Part shown: piece by piece, positions 44,886 through 54,281 of the stretch
Layout of the letters: every line of letters begins with the position of its first letter
How positions within the stretch are numbered: the first letter of the stretch is position 1
Assembly: GCF_901827175.1 (NCBI RefSeq)
Contig: NZ_LR594662.1
Location: 186,001 to 250,000 of the forward strand
Reading direction: 5' to 3'
Length of the DNA stretch: 64,000 bases
Origin: Variovorax sp. RA8
GTDB taxonomy: Bacteria; Pseudomonadota; Gammaproteobacteria; Burkholderiales; Burkholderiaceae_C
Position numbers and translations under genes: made by a program
The notes under the pieces: generated by a model
What the model saw: only the letters and a program-made list of their open reading frames with translations
The model's database searches: none
What the model was told of the DNA's origin: nothing

Positions 44886-45668
44886 TCAAGTGTCGAGGCT
44901 CGACACCAAGGCAGGAAGCCCCACGCCTGCCTCGATCTGCCAATCCATGGCGCAGCGACCCGTCATGCTGGAGGCATCAGGATTGATGACCGACACAGCG
45001 CAGCCGCGGCTGCGCGCAGCGTCTGGCAGGCCCGCTGCCGGGTACACCAGGCCGGATGTTCCGACCACCAGCAACAGGTCCGCACGCTCGATCGCGCGAC
45101 GTGCCTCGAGCCAGACCGCCTCCGGCAAGCCTTCGCCGAACCAGACCACGCCAGGACGGATCAGGCCGTTGCAAGTGGCGCACCGTGGAGGGGCCAAGCG
45201 CGTGGTGACGTGCTCGGGTTCATTCCCCAATGTGTCCGCGAGGCCGACGCACGCGCGTCCGCAGTCGAAGCAACGGGGCGCGAACAGGCTCCCGTGCAGA
45301 TGAAGGACAGCCTTGGCGCCCGCGCGTTCGTGGAGGTCGTCGACGTTCTGCGTCACGATGGTGAACGCCTCTACCTCTGGCCGGGCGGCCAGTGCGGTCA
45401 GCGCGAAATGGCCCGCATGCGGTACGGCGAGGGACGCATGGCGGCGCCGCCACTCGTACCACGCCCACACCGTTTCGGGATCGCGTGTGAACGCCTCTGG
45501 CGTCGCAAGCGCCTGCGGATCGAAGCGCGACCACAGCCCGCTCCCCTGGTCCCGGAAAGTGGGGATTCCGCTTTCCGCCGACATTCCGGCACCGGACAAG
45601 ACCACGATGCGTCGTGCGGTGCGCAGATGCGTAACCAGCGATGCGGGCGGAACAGCTTGGCGGTTCAT
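44886..45668 (-). CDS. Sirtuin-type NAD-dependent protein deacylase
   Basis: The 260-residue enzyme has the NAD-binding [14 protein letters not shown], catalytic-region TQNVDDLH and LHLHGS (catalytic His), and a zinc site of four Cys (RCFDCGRAC and PRCATCNG). It removes acyl groups from lysines and would modulate metabolic enzymes. A 40-base fragment of its 5' region (45588-45627) recurs at 46020-46059. Confidence 0.93.
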   Translation of the reverse strand: MNRQAVPPASLVTHLRTARRIVVLSGAGMSAESGIPTFRDQGSGLWSRFDPQALATPEAFTRDPETVWAWYEWRRRHASLAVPHAGHFALTALAARPEVEAFTIVTQNVDDLHERAGAKAVLHLHGSLFAPRCFDCGRACVGLADTLGNEPEHVTTRLAPPRCATCNGLIRPGVVWFGEGLPEAVWLEARRAIERADLLLVVGTSGLVYPAAGLPDAARSRGCAVSVINPDASSMTGRCAMDWQIEAGVGLPALVSSLDT

Positions 45669-46059
45669 GGCGCGTCTTCAGGAGGGAAGAGATGGGTCTT
45701 GGTTCATGGTTCGGGGGGGCCGGCACGCAGCTCGCTTACGCTCCTGTGAGCCACAGCCCTACTCGGTCATGCCGACCACTGCGAACAATACAAGGTTCCA
45801 ACAAGGAAGCCTCCATGCTCAAGTGGGCCATCATCTTCGCCATCGTTTCGGTCGTCGCAGGGGTCTTTGGTTTCACCGGGATCAGCGCCGGTGCGGCAAA
45901 GATCGCGAAGATCCTGTTCTTCATCTTCCTGATCGTCGCCATCGTGTTCGTAGCGCTGGCGGTCCTGGGTATCGGCGCCATCGCGTCGTAGGCTGGGTGG
46001 TTTGGCCGGCTGCCTTGATGGCACCGGACAAGACCACGATGCGGCGTGCGGTGCGCAGA
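45588..46059. repeat. Direct repeat of a sirtuin-gene fragment
   Basis: The segments 45588-45627 (inside the sirtuin gene, codons for [12 protein letters not shown] on the minus strand) and 46020-46059 (intergenic) match at 39 of 40 bases. The second copy lies in the gap before the PLD-family gene. It looks like a leftover from a duplication or a gene fragment deposited there. Confidence 0.8.
45815..45991 (+). CDS. DUF1328-family small membrane protein
   Basis: The 58-residue protein ([20 protein letters not shown], then [20 protein letters not shown]) has two transmembrane helices and matches the YtjA/DUF1328 family. An AAGGAAG precedes the ATG by a suitable distance. The family is stress-induced in several bacteria, with no defined mechanism. 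A longer open frame upstream is not conserved. Confidence 0.9.
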   Translation: MLKWAIIFAIVSVVAGVFGFTGISAGAAKIAKILFFIFLIVAIVFVALAVLGIGAIAS

Positions 46060-46162
46060 GGACGCCGGCTGCTTGGCAAGCAGGACCTTCCGCTGCCCTC
46101 CGGATGGCGTCAGAATTGAGGCGAACGCTCGCTTCCAGGCGATGCGATTCGGAGCCGAAGCC

Positions 46163-47725
46163 ATGAGACGCTGGTTGATCGCCCTCTTCGTGCTGCTGCT
46201 CGCCGGCTGCACCATGCTGCCGCCGCGCATCGCGCCGCCTGCCAGCAGCGCCATCGCCGATACCGGCGACACGCCTCTCGGGCGCATTGCTGCGGCGAGT
46301 CTGGCTGAGGCACCCGGTGGCAATTCGGGCTTCATGCTGTTGCCGAGCGGCGAAATGGCCTTCGATGCGCGCCTCGCGCTGGCCGAGGCCGCCACACGTT
46401 CGATCGACGCGCAGTACTACCACATCCATGACGATACCGCCGGCGCAGCCTTCCTGGCGGCGCTGCGCGATGCCGCGGTGCGCGGCGTGCGTGTGAGGCT
46501 GCTGGTGGACGACTACCACGCCGGCGATCTGTACCCCATGCTGCGGGGCCTGGCCGCGTTTCCCAACGCCGAAGTGCGCCTGTTCAACCCGCTGCCCGAG
46601 CGCTACGGCACGCCGATCCGTCGCTTGCTGCTGTCGCTGCACGATTTCACGCGCGTCAACCGTCGCATGCACAACAAGCTCTTCGTCGCCGACAACCAGT
46701 TCGCCGTTTATGGCGGGCGCAATATCGCCGACGAATATTTCACGCGCCACGGCGAGGCCAACTTCATCGACCTCGACGTCCTCTCCGCCGGGACCGTCGT
46801 GCGCGATCTGTCGGCAAGCTTCGACCGCTACTGGAACAGCGAACAGGTGTGGGCGCTGGAGCAGAGGCTGCACGCCTTGGAACGCGCCGCCAAACCCGCC
46901 GAGCGGCGCGCCGACTTCGACGTGCAGCTGAAAGGAATCGCCGGCCCACCGCCGGTGGTGCCACCGCGGGACTACCTGGGCCAGAGCACGGTCCGCGTGC
47001 AGATCGCGCAGGGCCGGGTGCGACTGCTGGGCGGCAGTGCCCGCGTGCATGACGACCCGCCCGACAAGGTGCTCCAACCCGTGGACCCGAACAAGGCCAG
47101 CCCGGCGATGCGCGCCAAGCTCGACGTGATCGCCGCCGCGCGCGAGGAAGTGGTCATCGTCAATCCTTACTTCCTGCCTGGCCCGGTGGGCCTGCGGATG
47201 ATGGGCGAGGCCCAAAAGCGCGGCACGCGTGTGTTGATCGTCACCAACTCGCTCGGCTCCACCGACGAACCTCTGGTGTACCGCGCCTACTCACGCTACC
47301 GCGCCGACATGCTGCGGCTGGGTGTGCAGGTGTACGAGTTCGGTCCCGACCTGGTGCGGCGGTCGAACACCTTCGGGGTCTTCGGCAAATCCACGCCGCG
47401 CCTGCACGCCAAGGTGGCAGGCGTGGATCGGCGGCGGATGGTGGTGGGTTCGGTCAACCTCGACCTGCGCTCGGCGACGCTGAATACCGAACTGGGCGTC
47501 ACCATCGACTGCGCGGCGCTCACGCAGCAAGCGCTCGGGCTGCTGCGCGCCGATGCCTTCGGCAGCATGTACCGGCTGCAGCTCGGCGAAGACGGCGCGC
47601 TCGAATGGCATTTGCGCGGCGACGACGGCAAGACACAGGTGCGGCGCGACGAGCCGCACGCGAGCCTGGGGCTCGACTTTTCGCTGTGGCTGCAATCGTT
47701 ATTTGTGTCCGAGGACGACTTGTAG
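46163..47725 (+). CDS. Phospholipase D-family lipoprotein, ClsC-like
   Basis: The 520-residue precursor has a lipobox LLAGC. Two HKD phosphodiesterase motifs appear: MHNKLFVADNQFAVYGGRN (residues about 172-190) and LHAKVAGVDRRRMVVGSVNLD (about 413-433). The N-terminal part has IDAQYYHIHDD. Members form cardiolipin from phosphatidylglycerol, or move phosphatidyl groups; the family is YmdC/ClsC-like. GGAG at 46151-46154 supports ATG 46163. It is convergent with the cNMP-domain acyltransferase-like gene. Confidence 0.86.
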   Translation: MRRWLIALFVLLLAGCTMLPPRIAPPASSAIADTGDTPLGRIAAASLAEAPGGNSGFMLLPSGEMAFDARLALAEAATRSIDAQYYHIHDDTAGAAFLAALRDAAVRGVRVRLLVDDYHAGDLYPMLRGLAAFPNAEVRLFNPLPERYGTPIRRLLLSLHDFTRVNRRMHNKLFVADNQFAVYGGRNIADEYFTRHGEANFIDLDVLSAGTVVRDLSASFDRYWNSEQVWALEQRLHALERAAKPAERRADFDVQLKGIAGPPPVVPPRDYLGQSTVRVQIAQGRVRLLGGSARVHDDPPDKVLQPVDPNKASPAMRAKLDVIAAAREEVVIVNPYFLPGPVGLRMMGEAQKRGTRVLIVTNSLGSTDEPLVYRAYSRYRADMLRLGVQVYEFGPDLVRRSNTFGVFGKSTPRLHAKVAGVDRRRMVVGSVNLDLRSATLNTELGVTIDCAALTQQALGLLRADAFGSMYRLQLGEDGALEWHLRGDDGKTQVRRDEPHASLGLDFSLWLQSLFVSEDDL

Positions 47726-47732
47726 CGGCCCT

Positions 47733-49211
47733 TCAGCGCGCGATGCACACGATGCGCGCCGCGCCGTTGGCGGTCACTGCCATCGCCTGCTTCGTATCAA
47801 ACAAGGCGGGCGCGCGCACGATGGTCGATGTGCCGGCTTGCTCGACCTGCACGTTGCCCAGCAGCACGAGCAGCATCTCCCCGGCGCTCACTTCGGCGCG
47901 CTCGCCCGCGGCCAGCAGCCGGTGTTGCCCCGCGTCGACGACCGCCAGCCGCGCCGCGCGCTCCAACGTCTTCCACGCCGGCAGGCCGCGCACGCAGTCG
48001 TCGAAGCGCCGCGCCGCGAAGTTCTTCCAGAGGACCTCGCTCAGTTTCGGGTGCGCTTCGAGGATGGAGAACAACGCCTCGCGCGAAATCTGGATGAGCA
48101 GCGTGGCGGTGGCGGTGCGCAGAGTGGCACTGCGCCGTTCGCCGCTGAGCATGGCGATCTCGCCGAACATGGCGCCGGTGGCCAGCTGGTCGATGATGTG
48201 GTCTTCGCCTTCGCTCTCGCTGCCGGCCAGCACATAGGCGGCGCCGCGCGCGATCACGTAGAGCTCGTTGCCGGGGTCGCCGGCACGGAAGATTGTTCTT
48301 CCCGCGGGGAGCGCAACGATCTGCGCGCTTTCTGCCAGCGTGGCGAGGCTGGGTGCGTCGAATGAGCCGAACAGTGCGGTCGCCTTGAGGCGCCGGATGA
48401 CCTCGGCGGGGCGCAGCAGCTGGCCGCCGATCGGCAGGCGGTACAGCGTCACCATCAAGCCCTCCTTGCGCCGTGTGTAGCGCTCGGCGAAGAAGGCCGA
48501 GATCGCGTGCCAGAGGTTGTGCGCATCGACCCTGATCAGCGTGACGAGTCCATCGCCTTCGCTGTAGCCGGGGTTGGCTTCGATGAAGAAGCGCGCCGCG
48601 GGCTTGTCGCAGTTGCGCCAATAGCTGCGCTCGACCTCGGAGTCGCGCGTGATCCAGTGCACTTGCCGCGTCAGCGGGTTGTCGGGGCTCACGCGCTCGA
48701 GGCCGAACGAGTTCGCCAGCTCGTCCATGAAGGAGAGCACGGCCGGCGGCGGCGGATGCCGGGTGCTCGGCCAGACCACGTCGAAGTGCTTGGCAAACAG
48801 GCTATAGCTCGAAGGGTGCACCAGCGAGCCGAGGTAGTAGACGCGCCGCCCGGGGTAGCGCAGGAGGTAAGGCACGCCGAGCTTGAGACCGAAGCGTGTG
48901 TTGGTATTGCCACCCCGGTAAGCGCGCAGCGTACCGGCCTCGGCGCGAAAGATGGCGCTCGCCTGGCCGGCCAGTTCACGCTCGAAGATGTGCAGCGCGA
49001 AGTAGCCGACGATCTCGCCTGCGTGGTTGCGGTGCACGTTGATCCAGGTGTGCTCGGCCGGGGACTCGACCACGTACTTCGCGAACGAGTCGCGGCTGAC
49101 GCCGTCGAACACCTCGCAATGGACCCTGTAGAGCGCATCGATGAACTCTTGCCGCGCGGCGGGGTCGAGCCTGCTCGGGACGACGATGGCGGATTTGGCG
49201 ATCTTCGGCAT
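47733..49211 (-). CDS. Acyltransferase-like protein with a cNMP-binding domain
   Basis: The 492-residue protein has two parts. Residues about 1-250 resemble an N-acyltransferase/GNAT-like domain (ALYRVHCEVFDGVSRDSF, GEIVGYFALHIFE). Residues about 285-400 are a cyclic-nucleotide-binding domain with GNELYVIARGAAYV and FGEIAMLSGERRSAT, where the Arg that holds the phosphate is present. A second, degenerate jelly-roll follows to the end. It probably responds to cAMP, cGMP or another ligand. It is divergent, by 184 bases, from a patatin gene that also has a cNMP-binding domain. The acyltransferase part is an inference from fold-like segments. Confidence 0.7.
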   Translation of the reverse strand: MPKIAKSAIVVPSRLDPAARQEFIDALYRVHCEVFDGVSRDSFAKYVVESPAEHTWINVHRNHAGEIVGYFALHIFERELAGQASAIFRAEAGTLRAYRGGNTNTRFGLKLGVPYLLRYPGRRVYYLGSLVHPSSYSLFAKHFDVVWPSTRHPPPPAVLSFMDELANSFGLERVSPDNPLTRQVHWITRDSEVERSYWRNCDKPAARFFIEANPGYSEGDGLVTLIRVDAHNLWHAISAFFAERYTRRKEGLMVTLYRLPIGGQLLRPAEVIRRLKATALFGSFDAPSLATLAESAQIVALPAGRTIFRAGDPGNELYVIARGAAYVLAGSESEGEDHIIDQLATGAMFGEIAMLSGERRSATLRTATATLLIQISREALFSILEAHPKLSEVLWKNFAARRFDDCVRGLPAWKTLERAARLAVVDAGQHRLLAAGERAEVSAGEMLLVLLGNVQVEQAGTSTIVRAPALFDTKQAMAVTANGAARIVCIAR

Positions 49212-49395
49212 GGGTGTCGGGTGCGAAGGCCGGCGGGTTGCAAGCGTGGCGGATGGGACGAACGATTTTGCCCCACGGCACGCCCGACCCGATCACCCCG
49301 GCGCCCTCGCGCCGCGGCATACTGGCGGCCATGCTCGCCGAACCGCCGCCCGAGAACGTCGCGCGCCGGGACGCCCTGGTGCCCGGCCTGGCACG

Positions 49396-51102
49396 ATGAC
49401 GCCTGCGCTCGCCCTGCACCCGCTGTTCGCCGGCATTTCGTCCGAGGCGCTCGCCTCCCTTGAACGATGCCTGCAAACGCGCCGCTTCCAAGCGGGCGAC
49501 ATCATCCTGCGCGCCGGCGTGCCGTCGGCCGAGCTGTTCGGGCTGATGGACGGCGCTGTGCGCGTCGATCTGGCCGGCGGTGGCCGGCGGCTGCTGCTGT
49601 TGCCGCCCCAGTGCTTCGGCGAGCTGTCGGCGCTGACCGGAGATCCGGTCTCGGCCAACGTCGTCGCCCAGCGCGATGTGAGAACCTGGGTCCTCTCGGC
49701 CCCCGTTCTCCTGGAGGCGATGGCGCAGGAGGTCGCGTTCTTCCGCAACGTCGCGACCTTGCTGGGGCTGCGCCTTCGCGAGCGGACGCGCCGTGCGCCG
49801 GCGGCGCGGCCGCGCGTCGTGCTAGTGCCGACGGGGGAGGAAGGCAACCCGATCCTGCTGGCGGCGCTTGCCCGCGGTTTGCAGCACTACGCGCCCGGCT
49901 CCGAGCACGACGAGTCGCGCGACGACGCGGAAAGCGGCGCGCAGCGCATCCGCCGCTGGCGGGACGTTGGGCCGAGCGACGCAGTGCTGCTGCTCGGTAC
50001 CGGCCAGGCCGGCAGCGCGGCGTTGCTGGCGGAGCTCGATGCCGATGACGCGTTGCTGGTCACCGCAGAAGATCTGCGCCGCCTCCCGGATACGCACGCC
50101 GACCCCGTCATCTGGCGCCCGGGTGCGCTCTCCGGGGCGGCGGCACTGCAGCGCTGGTGCCACGCGGTGCCGCGCGACGAGGTCGACGCTGCGGCATCGG
50201 GCGGCGACTGGTCGCGGGCGCGCCAGCCGGCGCTCGATCACCTCGTGCGGCGGCTTTGCGGCCGGGAAGTGGGCGTGGCCATGAGCGTGGGCGCGGCTGC
50301 CGGGCTGGCGCACCTGGGGGTGCTCGAGGTCCTGGAAAGCGACGGGCTGCCGATCGACTTCCTTTGCGGCTCGAGCATGGGGGGTGCCGTGGCACTGGCC
50401 TTTGCCCGATTCGGCAGCGCGCGCGCGGCGACCGAGAACGTCCTGCGCGTAGTCGCGGACTTCGCGCGCGCCAGGGGCATGCAATGGCTGCCACGCGCCT
50501 CGCTCATCTCCGCATCGCGCATGACGACGCTCACCCGCGAGCTGTTTGGCGATGCCACGTTTGCGCAGTTGCGGTTGCCGGTCGCGGTCGTCGCGGCCGA
50601 CCTGACGATGGGCAAGCGTGTCGTGCTCGACAGCGGCGCCGTGGCGCCGGCGGCACGGGCCACGGCGGCCATCCCGGGCGTGTTCGCCGCGGTCCGGCTC
50701 GGCGACTCGGTACTCGTCGACGGTGCGGTCGTGTCGCGCCTGCCGGTCGACCTGCTCGCCGCGCGCGGCTGCGGCTTCAGGCTCGCCACGCTGGTCCGAC
50801 CCACCTATCCCGAGGCGCCCTCCGATGCTGCGCGCGCCGCCGATCGCTTCGAACAGCGACTGCGTCGCCCGTTCGGCCTGCGCGCCGCGATGGGCGGTGC
50901 CTGGCGCTTGCAGGGCTGGTGGGACGCCGCCGCCCAGGCCAATCGCGCCGACCTGTCGCTGACCGTGCCGATCCCGGTCGGCGAAGGCTTCAACTTTGCG
51001 GCGGCCGAGGCCATGGTCGACTGTGGCCGGCGCACGGCGCTGGAGCGTCTGCCGCAGATCCGCCTTGCGATGCAGCAGGTGCTGGCGCCAGGGGTGCCTT
51101 GA
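49396..51102 (+). CDS. Patatin-like phospholipase with an N-terminal cNMP-binding domain
   Basis: The 568-residue protein resembles bacterial relatives of neuropathy target esterase. Residues about 8-120 are a cyclic-nucleotide-binding domain (FQAGDIILRAGVPSAELFGLMDG, FGELSALTGDPVSAN). The usual Arg of the phosphate-binding cassette is replaced by Val, so ligand binding may be altered. Residues about 300-470 are patatin: AAAGLAHLGVLEVL, nucleophile GSSMGG and the catalytic Asp in VDGAVV. It would be a serine lipid hydrolase in the cytoplasm or at the membrane. The ATG at 49396 is inferred from the family start. It is divergent from a cNMP-domain gene. Confidence 0.84.
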   Translation: MTPALALHPLFAGISSEALASLERCLQTRRFQAGDIILRAGVPSAELFGLMDGAVRVDLAGGGRRLLLLPPQCFGELSALTGDPVSANVVAQRDVRTWVLSAPVLLEAMAQEVAFFRNVATLLGLRLRERTRRAPAARPRVVLVPTGEEGNPILLAALARGLQHYAPGSEHDESRDDAESGAQRIRRWRDVGPSDAVLLLGTGQAGSAALLAELDADDALLVTAEDLRRLPDTHADPVIWRPGALSGAAALQRWCHAVPRDEVDAAASGGDWSRARQPALDHLVRRLCGREVGVAMSVGAAAGLAHLGVLEVLESDGLPIDFLCGSSMGGAVALAFARFGSARAATENVLRVVADFARARGMQWLPRASLISASRMTTLTRELFGDATFAQLRLPVAVVAADLTMGKRVVLDSGAVAPAARATAAIPGVFAAVRLGDSVLVDGAVVSRLPVDLLAARGCGFRLATLVRPTYPEAPSDAARAADRFEQRLRRPFGLRAAMGGAWRLQGWWDAAAQANRADLSLTVPIPVGEGFNFAAAEAMVDCGRRTALERLPQIRLAMQQVLAPGVP

Positions 51103-51190
51103 CCCTCTCTCCTCGACCAACGAGATCTCGGCCCTCAGGGCGGTCTGGCGGCGGACAGGCTGCCGGCCGCTCTCCCCACATACTCCCGAC

Positions 51191-51982
51191 ATGACCGACG
51201 CCTCTACTTCGCCTCCCGTCCGGAAGCGCTCTTCGCGCTGGTTACGTTGGCCGCTGATGTTCCTGGGCCTGGTCGCACTGTTGATGCTCGGCCCGGTGGG
51301 TGTGCTGGCGTCCGGCGACCTGGACTTGAACACGCCTTGGTACATGATGAGTCGTGAGAGCACCCAACAGGCGCCCGACCCTGCGTCCGAACGCGGTGCG
51401 GTCGTGCAGGTCTACGGCGCTCGCATCGTGCGGTGGCGCGGCGCCTTCGGCATCCACCCCTGGATCGCGGTCAAGCGCGCTGGCGCGGAACGCTACACCA
51501 CCTATCACATCGTCGGCTGGCGGGCCCGGCGCGGCGGTGATGCCCTGGTCACCAGCGAAGTCGACGATCCGAGCGTTCAATGGTTCGGTGCCAATCCGCA
51601 GCTGCTGGCTGACCATCGAGGTGCCCGGGCAGAAGCCATGATCGACCAGATCGAATCTGCAGTGGCGGCTTATCCTTGGCGCTCGTCCTATCGCCTGTGG
51701 CCGGGCCCTAACAGCAACACGTTCGTGGCTTGGGTGGCCCGACAGGTGCCCGAGCTGCGACTGGACCTGCCAACTACCGCCATCGGCAAGGACTACCTCG
51801 GGATGACCACCTTCATCGACCGCGCACCTAGCGGCACCGGGTGGCAGCTGTCGTTGCTGGGCTTGGCGGGGGTGACGGTGGCACGCGACGAGGGCCTGGA
51901 ACTGAATCTGCTGGGGCTGGGCTTCGGCGTCGATGTGGACGACAGGGCCTTGCGGGTGCCGGGTTTTGGCCGGCTGCCTTGA
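51191..51982 (+). CDS. DUF3750-family membrane-associated protein
   Basis: The 263-residue protein has one N-terminal transmembrane helix (WPLMFLGLVALLMLGPVGVLAS) after a basic head. The DUF3750 signatures GAFGIHPWIAVKRAG and YRLWPGPNSNTF follow. The function is unknown; related proteins are periplasmic and resemble cysteine-peptidase-like folds without a clear active site. It lies 88 bases after the patatin gene in the same direction. Confidence 0.85.
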   Translation: MTDASTSPPVRKRSSRWLRWPLMFLGLVALLMLGPVGVLASGDLDLNTPWYMMSRESTQQAPDPASERGAVVQVYGARIVRWRGAFGIHPWIAVKRAGAERYTTYHIVGWRARRGGDALVTSEVDDPSVQWFGANPQLLADHRGARAEAMIDQIESAVAAYPWRSSYRLWPGPNSNTFVAWVARQVPELRLDLPTTAIGKDYLGMTTFIDRAPSGTGWQLSLLGLAGVTVARDEGLELNLLGLGFGVDVDDRALRVPGFGRLP

Positions 51983-52236
51983 CGAACGGACCCGCCGACC
52001 ACCGGAATTGTGAACCCGCACCAGGCTGCCAACGCCCCCAAGCCAACCAGGGCCCGGCCCGCCCGATGTCGAAGTGGCAGCCGCACGCGTTCAGCCCGGT
52101 TTGGGCCGGGAGAATTCATCCAGTAGCGCAGGGTCGCGCTTGTCAGCCCATTACATTAGCCACGCGCTGCACCCCCGGCAGCCTTCGACGACCGGCCAAG
52201 GTCGCGTGTATCGATCGAGTTTGGAAGGAAGCAACC

Positions 52237-52614
52237 ATGGGCCTACTTGACGGAATGCTTGGCAACGCAGCCAAGATCGACCCGGCGAAGATCCAGCAGG
52301 AGTTCAGCCAGATCCTGGCGAAGGGCGAAGTGGTCGAGCACGCCTACCAGCTCATCCGCGACTACTTCGTGTTCACCGACAAGCGCCTCGTGCTGGTCGA
52401 CAAGCAGAGCATGACAGGGAGCAAGATCGACTACCACTCCATTCCCTACAAGAGCATCACGCACTTCAGTGTGGAGACGGGGGGCACCTTCGATCTCGAT
52501 GCGGAACTCAAGATCTGGATCTCGGGGACTGCTGCGCCGGTACAGAAGCAGTTCAATAAGAGGCTTAGTATTTATGAGGTGCAGAGTGTGCTGGCGAGCT
52601 ATGTGCTTCGGTGA
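52237..52614 (+). CDS. bPH-domain (PH-like) protein
   Basis: This 125-residue protein (MGLLDGMLGNAAKIDPAKIQ, then QEFSQILAKGEVVEHAYQLI and FTDKRLVLVDKQSMTGSKID) matches the bacterial PH-domain family typified by YvbH-type proteins, with a beta-sandwich and a C-terminal helix. GGAAGG precedes the ATG. The role is unknown and it stands alone between two unrelated genes. Confidence 0.85.
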   Translation: MGLLDGMLGNAAKIDPAKIQQEFSQILAKGEVVEHAYQLIRDYFVFTDKRLVLVDKQSMTGSKIDYHSIPYKSITHFSVETGGTFDLDAELKIWISGTAAPVQKQFNKRLSIYEVQSVLASYVLR

Positions 52615-52883
52615 AGTGGTTTCGTCGAACATGCACGTGCGCTTCGTGCCTGCTCCCGCCTCAATGGGGCGGGCCGAACTTCGGCTCCGCAGCGTTTGCC
52701 GCCCTTCGCATCGCCGCGACCTACGACTCAGATCGGCCATATCCAGTCATTCGCCACTAGCTGCTTTCTGGTGCCAGCTTCCCGTTGAGCGAGACGATCG
52801 TACCGCTAGTGCTGCTGGCCTGCCGGCCGGCTGTAGACGGTACCCTGAACCGTTTCGAGTAGCGATCTCGACCATCAAAATCT

Positions 52884-53723
52884 TCAAGCTGTGCCCCAAT
52901 AGAGACGTGCGGGATTCGATACAAGGATTCGGTCTAGCGAGGCCTGATCCTCGACCCACGAAAAGAGCTTCTCCATCAAGAGAGCTGCGTCTGGTGGTTG
53001 TTTCAACGAGGTATGGGGCCAGTCGCTTCCCCAGACGACACGCTCGGGCGCTACCTTGATCCAATGCCTGGCTGCGCAATCCACATCCGCGTAAGTCCCA
53101 TCGCTGCCGACGAGCGAATCCAGGTATGGAGCCGAAAGTTTCATCCATGCGCGACAGTCGCGCATCAACCTTTCGATGATCGCCGCGGCAGGGTGATCGA
53201 GCCCACGCGCAACAGGCAGCCTGCCCAGATGATCAAACACGATGTCCACTGGGAGCCGGTCAAGCAGTTCCTCATGCGCAACGACCTGATCAGCGGTCCA
53301 ATGGAGTTGCACGTGCCAGCCAAGATCTTTGATCCGCGCCGCAATTGGCTCGATCATGTCGAACGAGGTCGGCGCGTGCTCTGGCGTGTAGAGGGTGAAA
53401 CGGACGCCACGAATGCCCTGCGCGTTGAGTCGGACAAGCGTGGAATCATCTACGTCCGGACGCAACACCGCGACACCACGCGCACGGTCAACGCCGATTT
53501 GGGCGATTGCGTCCAAGGTGACGGCGTTGTCCGTGTCGTAATTTCTGGGCGTGACCACTACGGCGCGATCGACCTTCAGTGCTCGTTGCACCCTTGCATA
53601 AGCAGACGCAGTGCACGAAATTGCGCCCATGTCGTCTGCAGATAGGATTTCTCTGAACCGAGGATCGAAGATGTGAAGATGTGAATCGCAGGCGTGAGGC
53701 GGAACCGACAACTGGGTGGCCAT
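52884..53723 (-). CDS. Amidohydrolase-family metal-dependent hydrolase
   Basis: The 279-residue protein has the amidohydrolase_2 pattern: CDSHLHIFDP (metal HxH), RGVRFTLY, VQLHWTADQ, VFDHLGRLP and VVWGSDWPHTS (late Asp). It resembles 2-pyrone-4,6-dicarboxylate lactonase-like lactonases and decarboxylases of aromatic and dicarboxylate routes. The longer frame to 53771 is unlikely; ATG 53723 fits. It is the last gene of the LysR-controlled operon that begins at 59566, downstream of the IS-interrupted receptor, so its transcription may be affected by that insertion. Confidence 0.84.
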   Translation of the reverse strand: MATQLSVPPHACDSHLHIFDPRFREILSADDMGAISCTASAYARVQRALKVDRAVVVTPRNYDTDNAVTLDAIAQIGVDRARGVAVLRPDVDDSTLVRLNAQGIRGVRFTLYTPEHAPTSFDMIEPIAARIKDLGWHVQLHWTADQVVAHEELLDRLPVDIVFDHLGRLPVARGLDHPAAAIIERLMRDCRAWMKLSAPYLDSLVGSDGTYADVDCAARHWIKVAPERVVWGSDWPHTSLKQPPDAALLMEKLFSWVEDQASLDRILVSNPARLYWGTA

Positions 53724-53847
53724 GATTGAGTTGATGTCAAGTGACTGCTTGTTATGAAAGACGCCTCGCACTCAGGATCGCCAGGGTCAGCAATCGTTCG
53801 CGCGCAAGTGGTTTGGATGAAGGCATCGCCAGTCCGCTGCAGCGCAC

Positions 53848-54212
53848 CTAATCTACTTTGATGTTCCGCGCCTTCACCAAAGCATTGGCTCGACTTGTTT
53901 CGTTCTGCACGAACTTGGAGAACTCTTCGGGCGTAGTGTTGCCCGGCTCTAGGCCGAGTTGCAAAAGCTTTTCCTTGACCTTCGGGTCGTTCAACGCCGA
54001 TTGAAGAGCCTTGCCCAGGCGCTGCACGACGTCAGGCGGCGCTCCCTTGGGCAAGAACACGCCGTTCCACTCCGACGTGTTGAAGCCCGGCAGACCCTGT
54101 TCAGCCAAAGTGGGAACCTCGGGTAGCAACGCCAGACGCATGGGAGAAGTGACGCCAATGGCCCTCACCTTGCCGCCCTTGATGTAGCTCAGGCTAAAGG
54201 CCACATTGCTGA
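53848..54212 (-). pseudogene. Bug receptor, C-terminal half, split by IS insertion
   Basis: The frame carries the C-terminal end of a Bug-type receptor (KGGKVRAIGVTSPMRLALLP, EVPTLAEQGLPGFNTSEWNG, NTTPEEFSKFV). It starts within the IS target site, and the N-terminal half is at 55450-56048. Removing the IS and one CTGA copy rejoins them in one frame of 319 residues reading SMYFSNVAFSLSYIK across the site. No start signal precedes this half. Confidence 0.93.
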
Positions 54213-54254
54213 TGCGCTGCCCCCGGAAATTCGTAGAGCTTAGGTCTAGAGTCC
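54213..54254. repeat. Left terminal inverted repeat of the IS
   Basis: The repeat begins TGCGCTGCCCCCGG and ends TCTAGAGTCC. It is matched in reverse at 55409-55449 with about seven mismatches or gaps. The outermost 14 bases are identical. Confidence 0.9.
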
Positions 54255-54281
54255 GATCAACCCGAAATGGAGATCGGACCG

